A stretch of 64,000 nucleotides of DNA from Glandiceps talaboti (taxonomy: Eukaryota; Hemichordata; Enteropneusta; Spengelidae): contig NC_135559.1 in NCBI RefSeq assembly GCF_964340395.1, positions 8,514,759 through 8,578,758 of the forward strand, read 5' to 3'. Under the pieces are notes generated by a model. It was not told where the DNA came from. It saw nothing but the letters and a program-made list of their open reading frames with translations, and made no database searches. Of the stretch, positions 48,129 to 60,851 are shown one piece after another. How positions within the stretch are numbered: the stretch's first letter is position 1; each line of letters opens with the position of its first letter. The position numbers and the translations under genes are program-made.

Positions 48129-49557
48129 ATTGTGTTGTGAATGACTTAACCATTAAACAGACTTGGCTGCTACCAGCTGCTACAAAGCCCGCTTCCGTGT
48201 AATGGACAAGTGGCAGCTGGTACGCTGGTAACGTTGTCGACCTTCAAATATTTGATATTGGTTTGTGACATTAAAATATTAACTAAATATGATGAATACT
48301 TGACGGCAACAGCATGGCCCTGGCAAAGCAATGTGGGCTACATTCACGCGGGGATTTGGTAAATTCGGAGATTTGGTAGCGTTCGGTTTGTACATTAAAT
48401 CCCCCTGCTCCTGCACATGTGGGTATGTGCATGTGTATATACCAATCAGGATTTTAGACGCTTGTTGTAAAATCATTTGATGATGTATTTTGTCTTCTGA
48501 ATCGTAAATTATAACCCCACCCCTCTTTCCCGCCAACAATAGCAATAAATATCTTGATAGAGTTTAATGTACATTTTGCAGGTTTTGAGGCCCTTGCAAT
48601 TATTATCACGGCCAAGTATCTGTTGACCTTGAAAACTGAGATTCTTGACCCCCTTTCAATGCCAAGTGTTCTCTCTCCGAGTCATAAAAATCATGGTTTT
48701 TTTTGTATTTTAATGATAAAAAAATCATGTTTTTTATTAGAGACATTTTTGTAACACAACACAATACAAGTGTATGTATAGTGTAGAATTACTTGATTAG
48801 TAGTTATGAATTATGGGTAACATGTTGTATAAACGTAGTGACATTTTCGTTAGAAAAAGGCGCCAACATCTAAATATAAATCCGACGTGTTTTATGGCTT
48901 GTGAAAATTTTCACACTAAATAAATAGAAAATAGAAAGTTTTAAATGATGAAAAGATAACGTAAACAGCATACAAATTGTTAGACCGAGGTGAGTGCTAT
49001 CTACTTTGATTTAACTTTCAATAGATAAAATGTGTCTATATATTGTAAATAATATTCCACCTCGTACAAAAATGAATAAATACAGTTTACGTTTGACGAT
49101 TACACATTTATTTTTCTAATTTATTTGGCATTTAAAGTGAAACATAATGCTATAAAGACAAAATAAAGACGATAATTGTGCCATAAATGGAAATGTAAAA
49201 CAGCATGGCCTCCGAAAATTGATCTGATCCTCGCAATCACATCTTCTCCGGGGGTCGCACTTTTTAGCACGTCAAGTGTGATAAACGCAAAATCGCAACT
49301 AAATAATCTTGAAGCTTGCGTAAAATGAGCGTAAACTGACTTTAATGTAGTGCGGTAGGTGTTTCAGAGTGAATGTCGAAACAAATTCGTGTCCCATATT
49401 TATACATTAATAACTGTCAGTAGTAGTCAAGGCAGACTTATGAATTAATGGGAGTCCCGCTGCGTACTATCAAGCCAACACGGCGCTTCTAATTAAAAAC
49501 CCAAGCAAAGGGAACTGGCATGTCGCTCGTCTTCTCGACTGATATCTGTTATTAACG
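48129..49557. other. Unique sequence, no gene seen
   Basis: It contains an imperfect 12-bp inverted repeat around CAGCTGC (about 48168-48220) and a TTCCCGCC word at 48527. Frames of 66-88 codons are not recognised. Confidence 0.4.
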
Positions 49558-49830
49558 ATGGCATTGATAAGCCGTTTAACGCTGTCAAGAAGAGTGGCTG
49601 AGAGAAAGGGTTGGTACAGTTTTCATGTCAGTTTACGCGGCATAATCATTAGCGATGTTTTAGTCGGTGTATTCCGAATATTGCTTTGCCCTCCGGCAAC
49701 GTTTTTAGTCATTGGGAGAAAGGTGACAGACGATTTCAGCGCAGAGACATTGGGGTTTTTTTTTAGACAGGCACCTGCCTCGGAGTTAGCAAGCACTTAC
49801 ACGAGTAGGGACGCACACATCGTGTTGTAA
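49558..49830 (+). CDS. Unassigned 90-codon open frame, possible small membrane or mitochondrial protein
   Basis: The start codon has a favourable context (ACGATGG). The first 28 residues (MALISRLTLSRRVAERKGWY...) are rich in Arg with one acidic residue, resembling a mitochondrial targeting segment. Residues of about 29-53 form a hydrophobic stretch (GIIISDVLVGVFRILL, then ATFLVIG). The C-terminal part is polar. No splice sites or known family were recognised, and the opposite strand offers no competing long frame. Coding status needs transcript or conservation support. Confidence 0.2.
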   Translation: MALISRLTLSRRVAERKGWYSFHVSLRGIIISDVLVGVFRILLCPPATFLVIGRKVTDDFSAETLGFFFRQAPASELASTYTSRDAHIVL

Positions 49831-50065
49831 CATGGCCGGTGCAATTTTTTAAAACCTAATTTAACTACAATGATGGAATTGTTCGTAATTGCTCGCTTCT
49901 CTCTGCCTAGCAGGGAGCCTATGTACTTCATTAACTTAAAGGGAAAAATACAGTGTCAATGGTAATGAGGAATACACATTAAGAGAACAGTTATTAATAC
50001 AACTCATCATCAACATGTCCGACATTTATAACTTAATGAAAAATACATGAAATTTGACTAAATTG

Positions 50066-52970
<2,905 letters not shown>

Positions 52971-53111
52971 CTATGACCCGTGGGTTGAACTTATTGGTAG
53001 ATACAAACTAGACGTGAAACACACTGTAGTCGAAATAAATACACGAGCTCCGATGTCCCCTAGCGACACAACACTCCCTTTTACCTCGTCTATGCTTACT
53101 ACATCTCCCAG
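52971..53111 (-). CDS. Possible terminal coding exon
   Basis: On the minus strand the acceptor-like GTTACGATTCAG| precedes a 46-codon frame beginning LGDVVSIDEVKGSVVSLGDI that ends at a TAG. The frame is open further upstream (to 53255), but the upstream part is less protein-like. A good X-box (53171-53184) lies in that upstream part, so the segment could equally be regulatory. The product is not recognised. Confidence 0.15.
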   Translation of the reverse strand: MGDVVSIDEVKGSVVSLGDIGARVFISTTVCFTSSLYLPISSTHGS

Positions 53112-53454
53112 CTGAATCGTAACACAATACACGCAGCAACATTCTTTACCGTGCATGAAACAAAGATAAAGTTGCCATGGAAACGGCGTATCAACATACA
53201 ACGACGGCCAAAAGTTCAAAATTGAAATGATAGTAAAAGCGCTAGATAATGACAAAATATGAGATGCGAATTCTTTTCACATAAAATACGATATCAGAAT
53301 TACTGCCTACTTTTTCTCTATTACTGTCAATAGTACACTGTGTTAATAAAGTGAAACCTATTCTCTGAATTTTAGCTTAACTTGAATTTCAATTTGTCAC
53401 AACTTATATTTTTTTAAATGGCACGTTATATCTTATTGACATGATTGTGGAGTA

Positions 53455-53760
53455 GAAAGGGGTGGGGATGGGGTAGGGGTGGGTTGAACAGGGATAGTAG
53501 TCAGAGTGTTTCCAAACATGCATGTAGTTCAATTTTTGTCTGACGTTGTCGTGCCTTGTTTTGTTTCATACTAAGAATACCCAATAAAATTCTTAGTTAC
53601 AAGTTGTGCAAGAAAGTAATGGGAGGTGGGGGGTGTTAAACTTGGATAGCACTCGGAGTCAAACTCGGAGTCTTTCCAAATATTGTGTTTCGTGTGTATT
53701 AAGAAAAACAAATAAAATTTCTTGGTGACAATATTTTACAAGAATGTGATTGGTTAAAAC
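53455..53760. repeat. Diverged tandem duplication of about 165 bp
   Basis: Two units share a G-rich start (GGGGTGGGGATGGGG and GGGAGGTGGGGGGTG), TCAGAGTGTTTCCAAA versus CGGAGTCTTTCCAAA, and an AATAAAATTCTTAGTT versus AATAAAATTTCTTGGT end. Confidence 0.7.
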
Positions 53761-53780
53761 AATGTGAGTTCAAAACAAAA

Positions 53781-53833
53781 CAAAACAACAACAACAACAG
53801 CAACAACAACAACAACAACAATAACAACAACGA
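53781..53833. repeat. (AAC)n microsatellite
   Basis: AAAAC units change to about 14 AAC triplets with two substitutions. Confidence 0.93.
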
Positions 53834-53965
53834 TAAGCTGGTCCACTGGAAAATGAACAAAATACCCTTCTGTTAAAAAAACATTGCAAACTTCTTACTC
53901 CCTTCGTATGTCTTACAGTGTTTAAATATTGATGACGGTTGAGTATTTATTTCGGATTTTTAATT

Positions 53966-54336
53966 TAGGCGTAAAAAAATGTGTGGTTCCAATTACATTC
54001 AGTTTTAAAATAGGCGGGGTAGGTAGATTTTTTATTTTAGTTTTTAATTTTTTTTCATATGTGAGTGTCTAGTTCAGGTAGTTATGTTTTCTGTTGTTTT
54101 TCATATGGTCTATTTGTTATTGGCTTCTTCTCATCAGATGTACAACCATTACAGATTGGAAGAACAGTTTTATATTGTCTTTTTAAATTGATATCTGTTT
54201 CCGCATCCACTATTTCTTGCGAGACTTCACAATTTTCGCGATTATCTTTTGTTTCTTGAATATGTAAAACAAAGTTTACGGTCGGCAGTGTAAAACTAGG
54301 TGGGGGTCAGGTAACCAGAACCAAACAAACCTTATA
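53966..54336 (-). mobile_element. MITE-like element, family A copy 3
   Basis: Reverse orientation relative to copies 1 and 2. It carries the complements of the family words (ATCAGATGTACAACCATTAC, AGATTGGAAGAACAGTTTTA, GCATCCACTATTTC). The ends TAGGCGTAAAAAAATGTGTG and ATAAGGTTTGTTTGGTTCTG (reverse-complemented) retain the inverted repeat. Family B sequence starts 7 bp further on. Confidence 0.78.
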
Positions 54337-54343
54337 AAACAAC

Positions 54344-54480
54344 TTTATCATGGCTTTCTACTTGAACAATCACTGTGAAACAACATATATCAAGTCCTTG
54401 TTTGTAATAAATTGCAAAAGATTAATATGTGTGTGTAAAATTTTTGTTATCGTACGTACTATAACATCTGTAAAAGGCAC
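54344..54480. mobile_element. MITE-like element, family B copy 2 (partial)
   Basis: The left end TTTATCATGGCTTTCTACTT and interior TTTGTTATCGTACGTACTAT correspond to the element at 22136-22361. The matching right inverted repeat was not found, so the copy is truncated or badly decayed. Confidence 0.6.
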
Positions 54481-55665
54481 CCTTTTCTGTGTCATAGCTT
54501 TTGTACCACCTGATCTATTTTTTTTTAATTTTCTTAGACAAATGTGACAAAATTTACATCATAATCTCGATGTAAACTTACACTTTACAATAAGGCAAAA
54601 TAATCATTGTTATCCGAGATTTTAAAATGTTACATTTATCAGCAAAGTATTTTTTTTTTAAAAAGCGTAAGAAAATAAAAAAAAAAACCCACTGAGCTGC
54701 TTTGTTTCTGTATTGCTTTGTTTTCTTCTGTTCTCTTTATTATATTGTGTCTTCATTGTTTAGCATGTTTTCATTTTCAACAAAGTCGATATAAATATTA
54801 CGAAAATTACATTTCTGTATTATTTAATTTTTTAATTTTTATGCGTTATGCCACACACATACAACCGCTAAAAATAAATGCATACAACATCAAAAGAAAA
54901 CTAGGAGATGCATGATAAGTTCTAATTATATCTCTTTTTATGTAGTAATAATTCTTTTTAAATAGTGTTTCCGATGACCTTAGTTTAAGCCGTCGAGATT
55001 TAAAAAAAAAATTACATCCAAAAAGGTAAAAATTATGACAATTTATTTTTATTTCCATGGTGATTTTTTTTTGGCAAATATCTTTGGTTACTTTCTTTTT
55101 TAAATCACATTCCAGAGAGAAATGATGTCATTTCAGCCTATAACAGCACAGTCTGTATATTGTGTTTGTCTACTTCTGAATCACATAATTGTCTTCATTT
55201 ACTTCTTCTACACCTCATTAATTGTTACGGAAGTATTTTGACCACCGAGTATCTTGTCTTTTGGTCGAAGTAATTGAAAAATAAAATGTAATAAAATCAC
55301 GACCTAGCTTCTCCATTTTCTGATTTAGAAGTCATGTTATCAGAAACAAATATTTTTTTTGCCTTAGTTTGTTTTTCTTAGTTTTTGTAGAAACGTGGAC
55401 TATTTTATTAAAATATGTTTCTGATGAAATCCTTTCATATCAATGGTGGGGGGAAGTCACGTGGGTATACTATGCACTGTGAAAACAGACACAACAAAGT
55501 TTAATTTTAAATCTCTAAATCAATTTTGACGACACCATTAAAACAAGTTACACCATACATTGATCCAATAGGTCGTCTAAAATATAAACCTTTAAATTCA
55601 TATTTTGACATCATTTCAAAAAAAAAGTATTTTTGGCGGGAAAATAATTTCTGCTAGAAACTTAC
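54481..55665. other. Unique AT-rich sequence, no gene seen
   Basis: No supported exon. TTTTTGGCGGGAAAAT at about 55631 is the best E2F-like match in this part. Confidence 0.4.
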
Positions 55666-55763
55666 CAGACGACATTTAAAAGTTGTTTTAAAGTGTTTTC
55701 TAAGTTTGCTTTTTCGACCGTTTTGGTTATAAACAAATCAGATATAATAAATCCGTCTAACAT
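55666..55763 (-). CDS. Possible short first exon with splice donor
   Basis: On the minus strand an ATG opens MLDGFIISDLFITKTVEKAN, followed by a polar stretch (LENTLKQLLNVV) ending at GTCTG|GTAAGTTT, a strong donor match. The frame is open about 30 codons further upstream without another ATG. The length (32 codons) is short enough to arise by chance, and no family is recognised. Confidence 0.14.
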
Positions 55764-58046
55764 ATAATTAAACAAAAGTGCAACAAGTAATGTCGTCAAA
55801 AGGGTGTAATTCCAGAAAGTCCTATAGTCTAAACTGTCTTAGAGATCACACTTTTGAGATAGGTTTGCTGCAAGCAGTCAACAATGCTCTAATTTCAATT
55901 TTATTTTACTACACTTTCACTTGGGGATGAATGTTACATTTTCTATGCTTTGGGCAAAACCCGGTGTTACTTTCGCTGAAACTCTACACTTAAATACCTC
56001 TAATTTGATGTCGACGAAACACGAGGAAAGAAAATTGTAGCGACTTATTTTCAGTTTCCACGTTCACTTGACTTACATCTCATTAAAAGACAATTGCAAT
56101 TGTTTCGGTTGGTTAGTCGAATCTCTTCTTTTTTAAACGCATCCTTTCTGCCTATTCTGTCGCGGTGCAGATGACGCATGCGCATCAGGGTCAACCTAGC
56201 AAAGCGTGTGTATTGACAGTTTGTTTTTTTTGGGGGGGGAGCGTTTTGGTCACGCTGATTTGTGAAGGTTTGTGTAGGATCTAGAATTATAGATATGAAA
56301 TGCATGCCAGCCTTGGGCAAAGAACGACACCGAATCATATATTTTCTTCTGCGCATTGATCTTTAAAAGTCGTCCCCCGCTACTCTATTTGTTGTCGTTT
56401 CCCAAACTAAATGCATATTTCGCCCTCAGCTTTAAATGCTTTCTACGATTCCGTGTCGACGTCACGGTCTATAGCTTAGAGAGAAGTAAAACACATCACC
56501 AGCTCTGGTGTAATTTAAATGTTTTGGACGAAGACTGAAGGGGCCGAGCTCGTTGCTATTAGATACACTTAACTCGTTAGATGAACGGGATGCAGAGCTG
56601 GTGAAGTCATGACAACGAGATTTCCTGATGAATCTCTGGATCTTAGTCACAGCTAATTCGTTAGCATCAAGATCAGATCGCATAGCTTCGACTCATTTCC
56701 GGTTTTTGTCAACTGTGTACAGATAAATGCTAAAATTCGTGTGGTTTGGGAAGTTGAACTCAAATGTTCCTATCGAGTCCAAGCATCATCAGAAACACGG
56801 CGATAGTGTCGAAACTCAAGGTTTGCTCATCAGGGTGCGCCTCAAAAACAACTTTCACGATGGGGTTGCCATAGCAACTGCATCCTGACTCGCAAAAGTT
56901 GCTTCTCTCCATACGAATTGGTCTCCCTTCCGGCGATGCCGTCTCACACTACTCCCCCAGAAGACGGCTTTGTGTCAAAGATGTACTATTCGGGTATAAA
57001 AAATTCAACTATTAACGGCGGGTAGGAGCCATGGGGACCACGCTTTGGTGTGAATAATAAATTCGCACGTCCCATCTGTCCACCCAACGGATCATCGTGT
57101 GACACTAAAACATATTTTAGTACTTAATATTTGAAAGCAGCATATGTTGGGATTATAATATGGCAGGCAGATTGATGGCTCGGCTACGCGCCTTAAACCC
57201 GTGGCAATATGTGCCTTATTTTCAGTTGTCGAAGTGGTAGCATTTCATTAATAACGTAACGACATCGACGAGGACATTTGTTTTAGCATTTTTTTTGGCG
57301 AACTATAATTTGTGCCAGCAGGTCCTAGCCGATTAACAACTACTGTTTGTACCTTTATTTGGCGGGAGTTTGTTACTCCTGACCCGTCGTGTCAGTCGCG
57401 TAATAACTGCCATTACAACAGCCGACTAGATTGTCAGATTAAATGCCAGTTTTCCCTCAATTTTCGACACAATCTAAGGGATGTAATACCAGCAACGTCT
57501 AACACTAAAAGCCGGCCCTCGGGCTATATGCCACAAGATCACATTTTCAAATATTTGGTCACGGCCACCATTTCTATCTTTTAGCGGGAAATAAGTCGTC
57601 CCTATTAAAAAATACATGAGTATAAAGTGTTTTCCTGTGACGGATTATCTACGGCTCAAAATCCGATCTTTATTGTCAGTAGGAAATGATGACCAAAATC
57701 ATGTTGTAACCGAAAGCGGGAGGGAACAAAAGGTGGGCTTAAATAGTGCATGCGAACGTTAAAAAAGAAAAGAGGAAATATTTTTGAGGAATGTCAAAAC
57801 TAGTAATTGGAGTAAGTCGTAACGTATCATTATTAAATCTTGTAGTTGTTCTTCTGATCTGTTGAGGCAAATGTTGACATTGTTTCCCGCCGTTTTAATA
57901 GGTTCTGGTTCAACGCGGTTGATACTCAAAATTTAGTTTAAATTTTCTGTTAATTGGCAGCAATGAAATAATGGTTGTAATTGGAATAATACATCAGTAC
58001 GAACAGATAACTAATTTATCTTGATCAGCCACTTACTTTGTCTCTC
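55764..58046. other. Unique sequence, no supported gene
   Basis: 56.0-57.5 kb is less AT-rich and contains a perfect RFX X-box GTTGCCATAGCAAC (56865-56878). Frames of 60-101 codons (56051-56356 minus, 57312-57584 plus) overlap others and have no recognisable domain. GGCGGGAA-type words occur at 57361 (variant), 57583 (variant) and 57884. Confidence 0.4.
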
Positions 58047-58263
58047 TTTGTTTGTTTGTTTGTTTGTTTGTTTGTTTGAACGTACGTACGTACGTATGTA
58101 TGTATGTATGTATGTATGTATGTATGTATGTATGTATGTATGTATGTATGTATGTATGTATGTATATATGTATGTATGTATGTAGAAAGAAATGCATATG
58201 GAACTTATAAATCAGTCCGTATAAATAGCTGTTAAATACGACGTTACGTTATGTATGTATGTA

Positions 58264-58308
<45 letters not shown>
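58047..58308. repeat. (TTTG)n, (ACGT)n, (TGTA)n and (GTCT)n microsatellites
   Basis: TTTG 58047-58078, ACGT 58080-58094, TGTA 58095-58183. After 65 bp of unique sequence, a few TGTA units change directly to GTCT at 58266-58308. Confidence 0.96.
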
Positions 58309-58310
<2 letters not shown>

Positions 58311-59525
58311 TTTACCCGAAATTGAAAATTGGAACTCATCAAATTTCAAAATAAATTATGTTTCAATTTTTACTCCTCTTCACCCTGTCATAAACTTGAA
58401 GAGGTATGAAAAAATAATTAATAAAAAGCTTATGAGCTTGTAAATTTAGAGACTTGAAATTTAGATATCAAGGAGAAATAAGCTGTCTGTTTTGTTGAAA
58501 GCGCGGGAACCCACGATCGTCTGCGTCTTTACTAACAATGAAAGGAAATTTTAGAACTCGTGTTATTGTATACAAAGAAATTGGTTCCGTTATTCTCAAC
58601 GTCAAAACTTCGCACCTTTTTATACAATTTCTTTTATATCGGGTCAGTTCATTTTTACAGTGTTTGAATTTGATATATTTTTATGGTTTTGGTGTCAGAA
58701 CCCGAGTAGACTCAGGTTGAGGCTGATACAAATATATATATATATAAACCTTACTGAATAGGGAAAGCAAGCTAAAATGTAGTCGCTATTATAACAGTTA
58801 GTGGGTTGGGAGGAGTCGCCATTGTATCCAGCGTAGCCCGTCATTAGGCTCCGTAAATGACTGCATGCTGGTCGAGTTTGATGACCCTATTTCTCTATAA
58901 AACACAGCAGTTGTCATGGAGAAAAAAAAGACGGGCGACTTGTCTTTAGGGATGCTGCAATGCATTATAACTGGTCTTTCGTATACTGCATTAACATCGC
59001 GTTTACTTCTGTGAAAATGAACGTAAAGTTTTCAATGGCGATATAATAATGAGTTTGATGATAGGACTACAATGCTAGGATTTGTATCCTTTATCGTCCA
59101 ATTTAAAGAATCTATTGGCAAATTATAGCATATTGCTTCGATGTCTAATTTGTCTATGGGAGCCACCTTAGTTCTGTCCAATCTATTTTATAATTGTATC
59201 TGATGAATACATACAGAGGGAGTAAACATTTGTTGTTATTCTCTGTGGAGAAACCCGAGACGTTGCAGTGTAACGGGAGATGCTCCCATCTCTACTATTC
59301 TCTGACGAAGTTGAGTTCTCATCTCCGATGTAAGGACAAAACTGTAGTTCGTCCTGACTAATCCCCGCGCCTTTCAATACAAGCTCGCATACAAATGTTA
59401 TGGTCCATCGAAACACAATGGATAATTAGTGAAACAGAGGCCAACTACCGTAGGGAGATTACCACCTCACTTTCTATCGCTTCCCCCTTCTCGCTTCTTT
59501 TCAGTCCGCTCTCAATAGCAAATTA
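58309..59525. other. Unique sequence, no gene seen
   Basis: Frames of 60-77 codons only; none recognised. A short (TA)n lies near 58733. Confidence 0.4.
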
Positions 59526-60062
59526 ATGAAGCATGTGGCTCCACGAGATTACCTTTGCCAAAACAATTTGCACGGAAGTGCCAAAACTACCAAATTAAAA
59601 TCAGCAAAAAATGAGTTTCCCTATCATTTTGGTGTAATACTGTCTAACTATGAGGTCATCCTTACCAGATCAATAACACATTACCAACGATATTTCATAT
59701 TAATAGATTGTTATCGTCTGCGCACATTTTGGCGCCATTTCTACTATGAGCAGATTTTTTTGTACTCATCATGCATAACTCTAACACAGCCATGGCAACG
59801 CATCCAACTATATACAACCTTTATTTTGTTTGTATATTGGTGCGAAAAAATGACAGAAATATTTCGAAGAAAATTTTTGGATGTTCAAGTTATAATGTCA
59901 CCGGCAATGCAACAGTGTACGAGAATAGCTGGTAGTCGTCTGGTACTACGCAATCATAAAAACTTTCTTGAAACCGACAATGTGTTCTCGTTCTGCTGCT
60001 TGTCGGAGAGCGACAGCACTTTACTTCGAAGACAAATGAAAACTGGCGAAGGACAATTTTGA
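59526..60062 (+). CDS. Unassigned 178-codon open frame (longest non-repeat frame)
   Basis: This is the longest open frame that is not microsatellite-derived. It starts MKHVAPRDYLCQNNLHGSAK, has an aromatic-rich middle (HYQRYFILIDCYRLRTFWRH, then a hydrophobic LYTTFILFVYW at about residues 95-106 that could span a membrane), and a basic, Ser-rich end. The residue mix (many Tyr, Phe, Arg, Cys) is not typical of a conserved domain and no family is recognised. In DNA of this composition a frame this long is somewhat unexpected, but not strong evidence. A decayed gene or single-exon lineage-specific gene are alternatives. Confidence 0.2.
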   Translation: MKHVAPRDYLCQNNLHGSAKTTKLKSAKNEFPYHFGVILSNYEVILTRSITHYQRYFILIDCYRLRTFWRHFYYEQIFLYSSCITLTQPWQRIQLYTTFILFVYWCEKMTEIFRRKFLDVQVIMSPAMQQCTRIAGSRLVLRNHKNFLETDNVFSFCCLSESDSTLLRRQMKTGEGQF

Positions 60063-60389
60063 ACCACAATGCACCAACCAATCAAATGTTTAGATTTTTT
60101 AACCTTTGGCTAGCTCCAATTTTGCATCTGACTACACAAAATTACTCAGGGTTACAAAATCACATTTCGCATCATCAAATAAATCGGCATAAACTACAGT
60201 TCAAAAGTTTATCAAGGAAACTGTCACAACTTATTTAGAAAAAAGGGCAAAACCAACTGCTAAGAATGAGCTCTACACAAAGGTTCAGTTCTGCCGTAAA
60301 GTGGTGTCGGAATAGACATCCGGCAAAGTTCTGCAAAGGTGAAACGACTCTTTTCCTCTGCACCTTGAAACAAACAAACGGGAAGGAGG

Positions 60390-60403
60390 GTTACCATGGC
60401 AAC
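60390..60403. promoter_or_regulatory. RFX-type X-box palindrome
   Basis: GTTACCATGGCAAC fits the X-box consensus GTNRCC(N2)RGYAAC bound by RFX factors. Other matches in the window are listed under findings. Function is inference from the motif alone. Confidence 0.4.
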
Positions 60404-60659
60404 CTCAAACGCCAGGGAAGTCATCAGGTACAGGTTTGTCGGTGGTGCTAGATTGTACGGGTAGCCTGTCGGCATTAATTATGATAAGTCATCACAGGAT
60501 CAGCAGCAATGGCAGATTTCATTAAACGTGTACTAAAACCGTTCTAATATCTTGGCACTCTGCCAAATCGCAACAGAGAATCAACATTCCAACTCCCCAA
60601 TTATTATCTTGTCTTGAGCTTTTTTTAAATTCCTTCTTAAACACCCCTCCTCCCCAACT

Positions 60660-60790
60660 TAAATCCATGAATGTTGAATTGAATTGAACTTTGAACCAGA
60701 AAAATGAGAATATAACATAAAGCAATTAAAAAAATATATACAATATATAGCTAACAAAATAGTACAAATATTTACAATAAATGATAGTAT
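60660..60790 (-). mobile_element. Possible non-LTR retrotransposon 3' end (minus strand)
   Basis: Read on the minus strand, AT-rich sequence ends in GGTTCAAAGTTCAATTCAAT, giving three TTCAA units. This resembles the tail at 37717-37787. Evidence is limited to the tail. Confidence 0.22.
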
Positions 60791-60818
60791 GTTCACACGC
60801 ACCCAAATATTGTCAGGA

Positions 60819-60851
60819 CCCCCCCCCCCCAAAAAAAAAGGGGGGGGGGGG
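60819..60851. repeat. Homopolymer palindrome C12-A9-G12
   Basis: Twelve C, nine A and twelve G in a row form a perfect inverted repeat with a 9-base A loop. It could be genuine slippage-prone DNA or an assembly/sequencing artefact at homopolymers. Confidence 0.9.
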
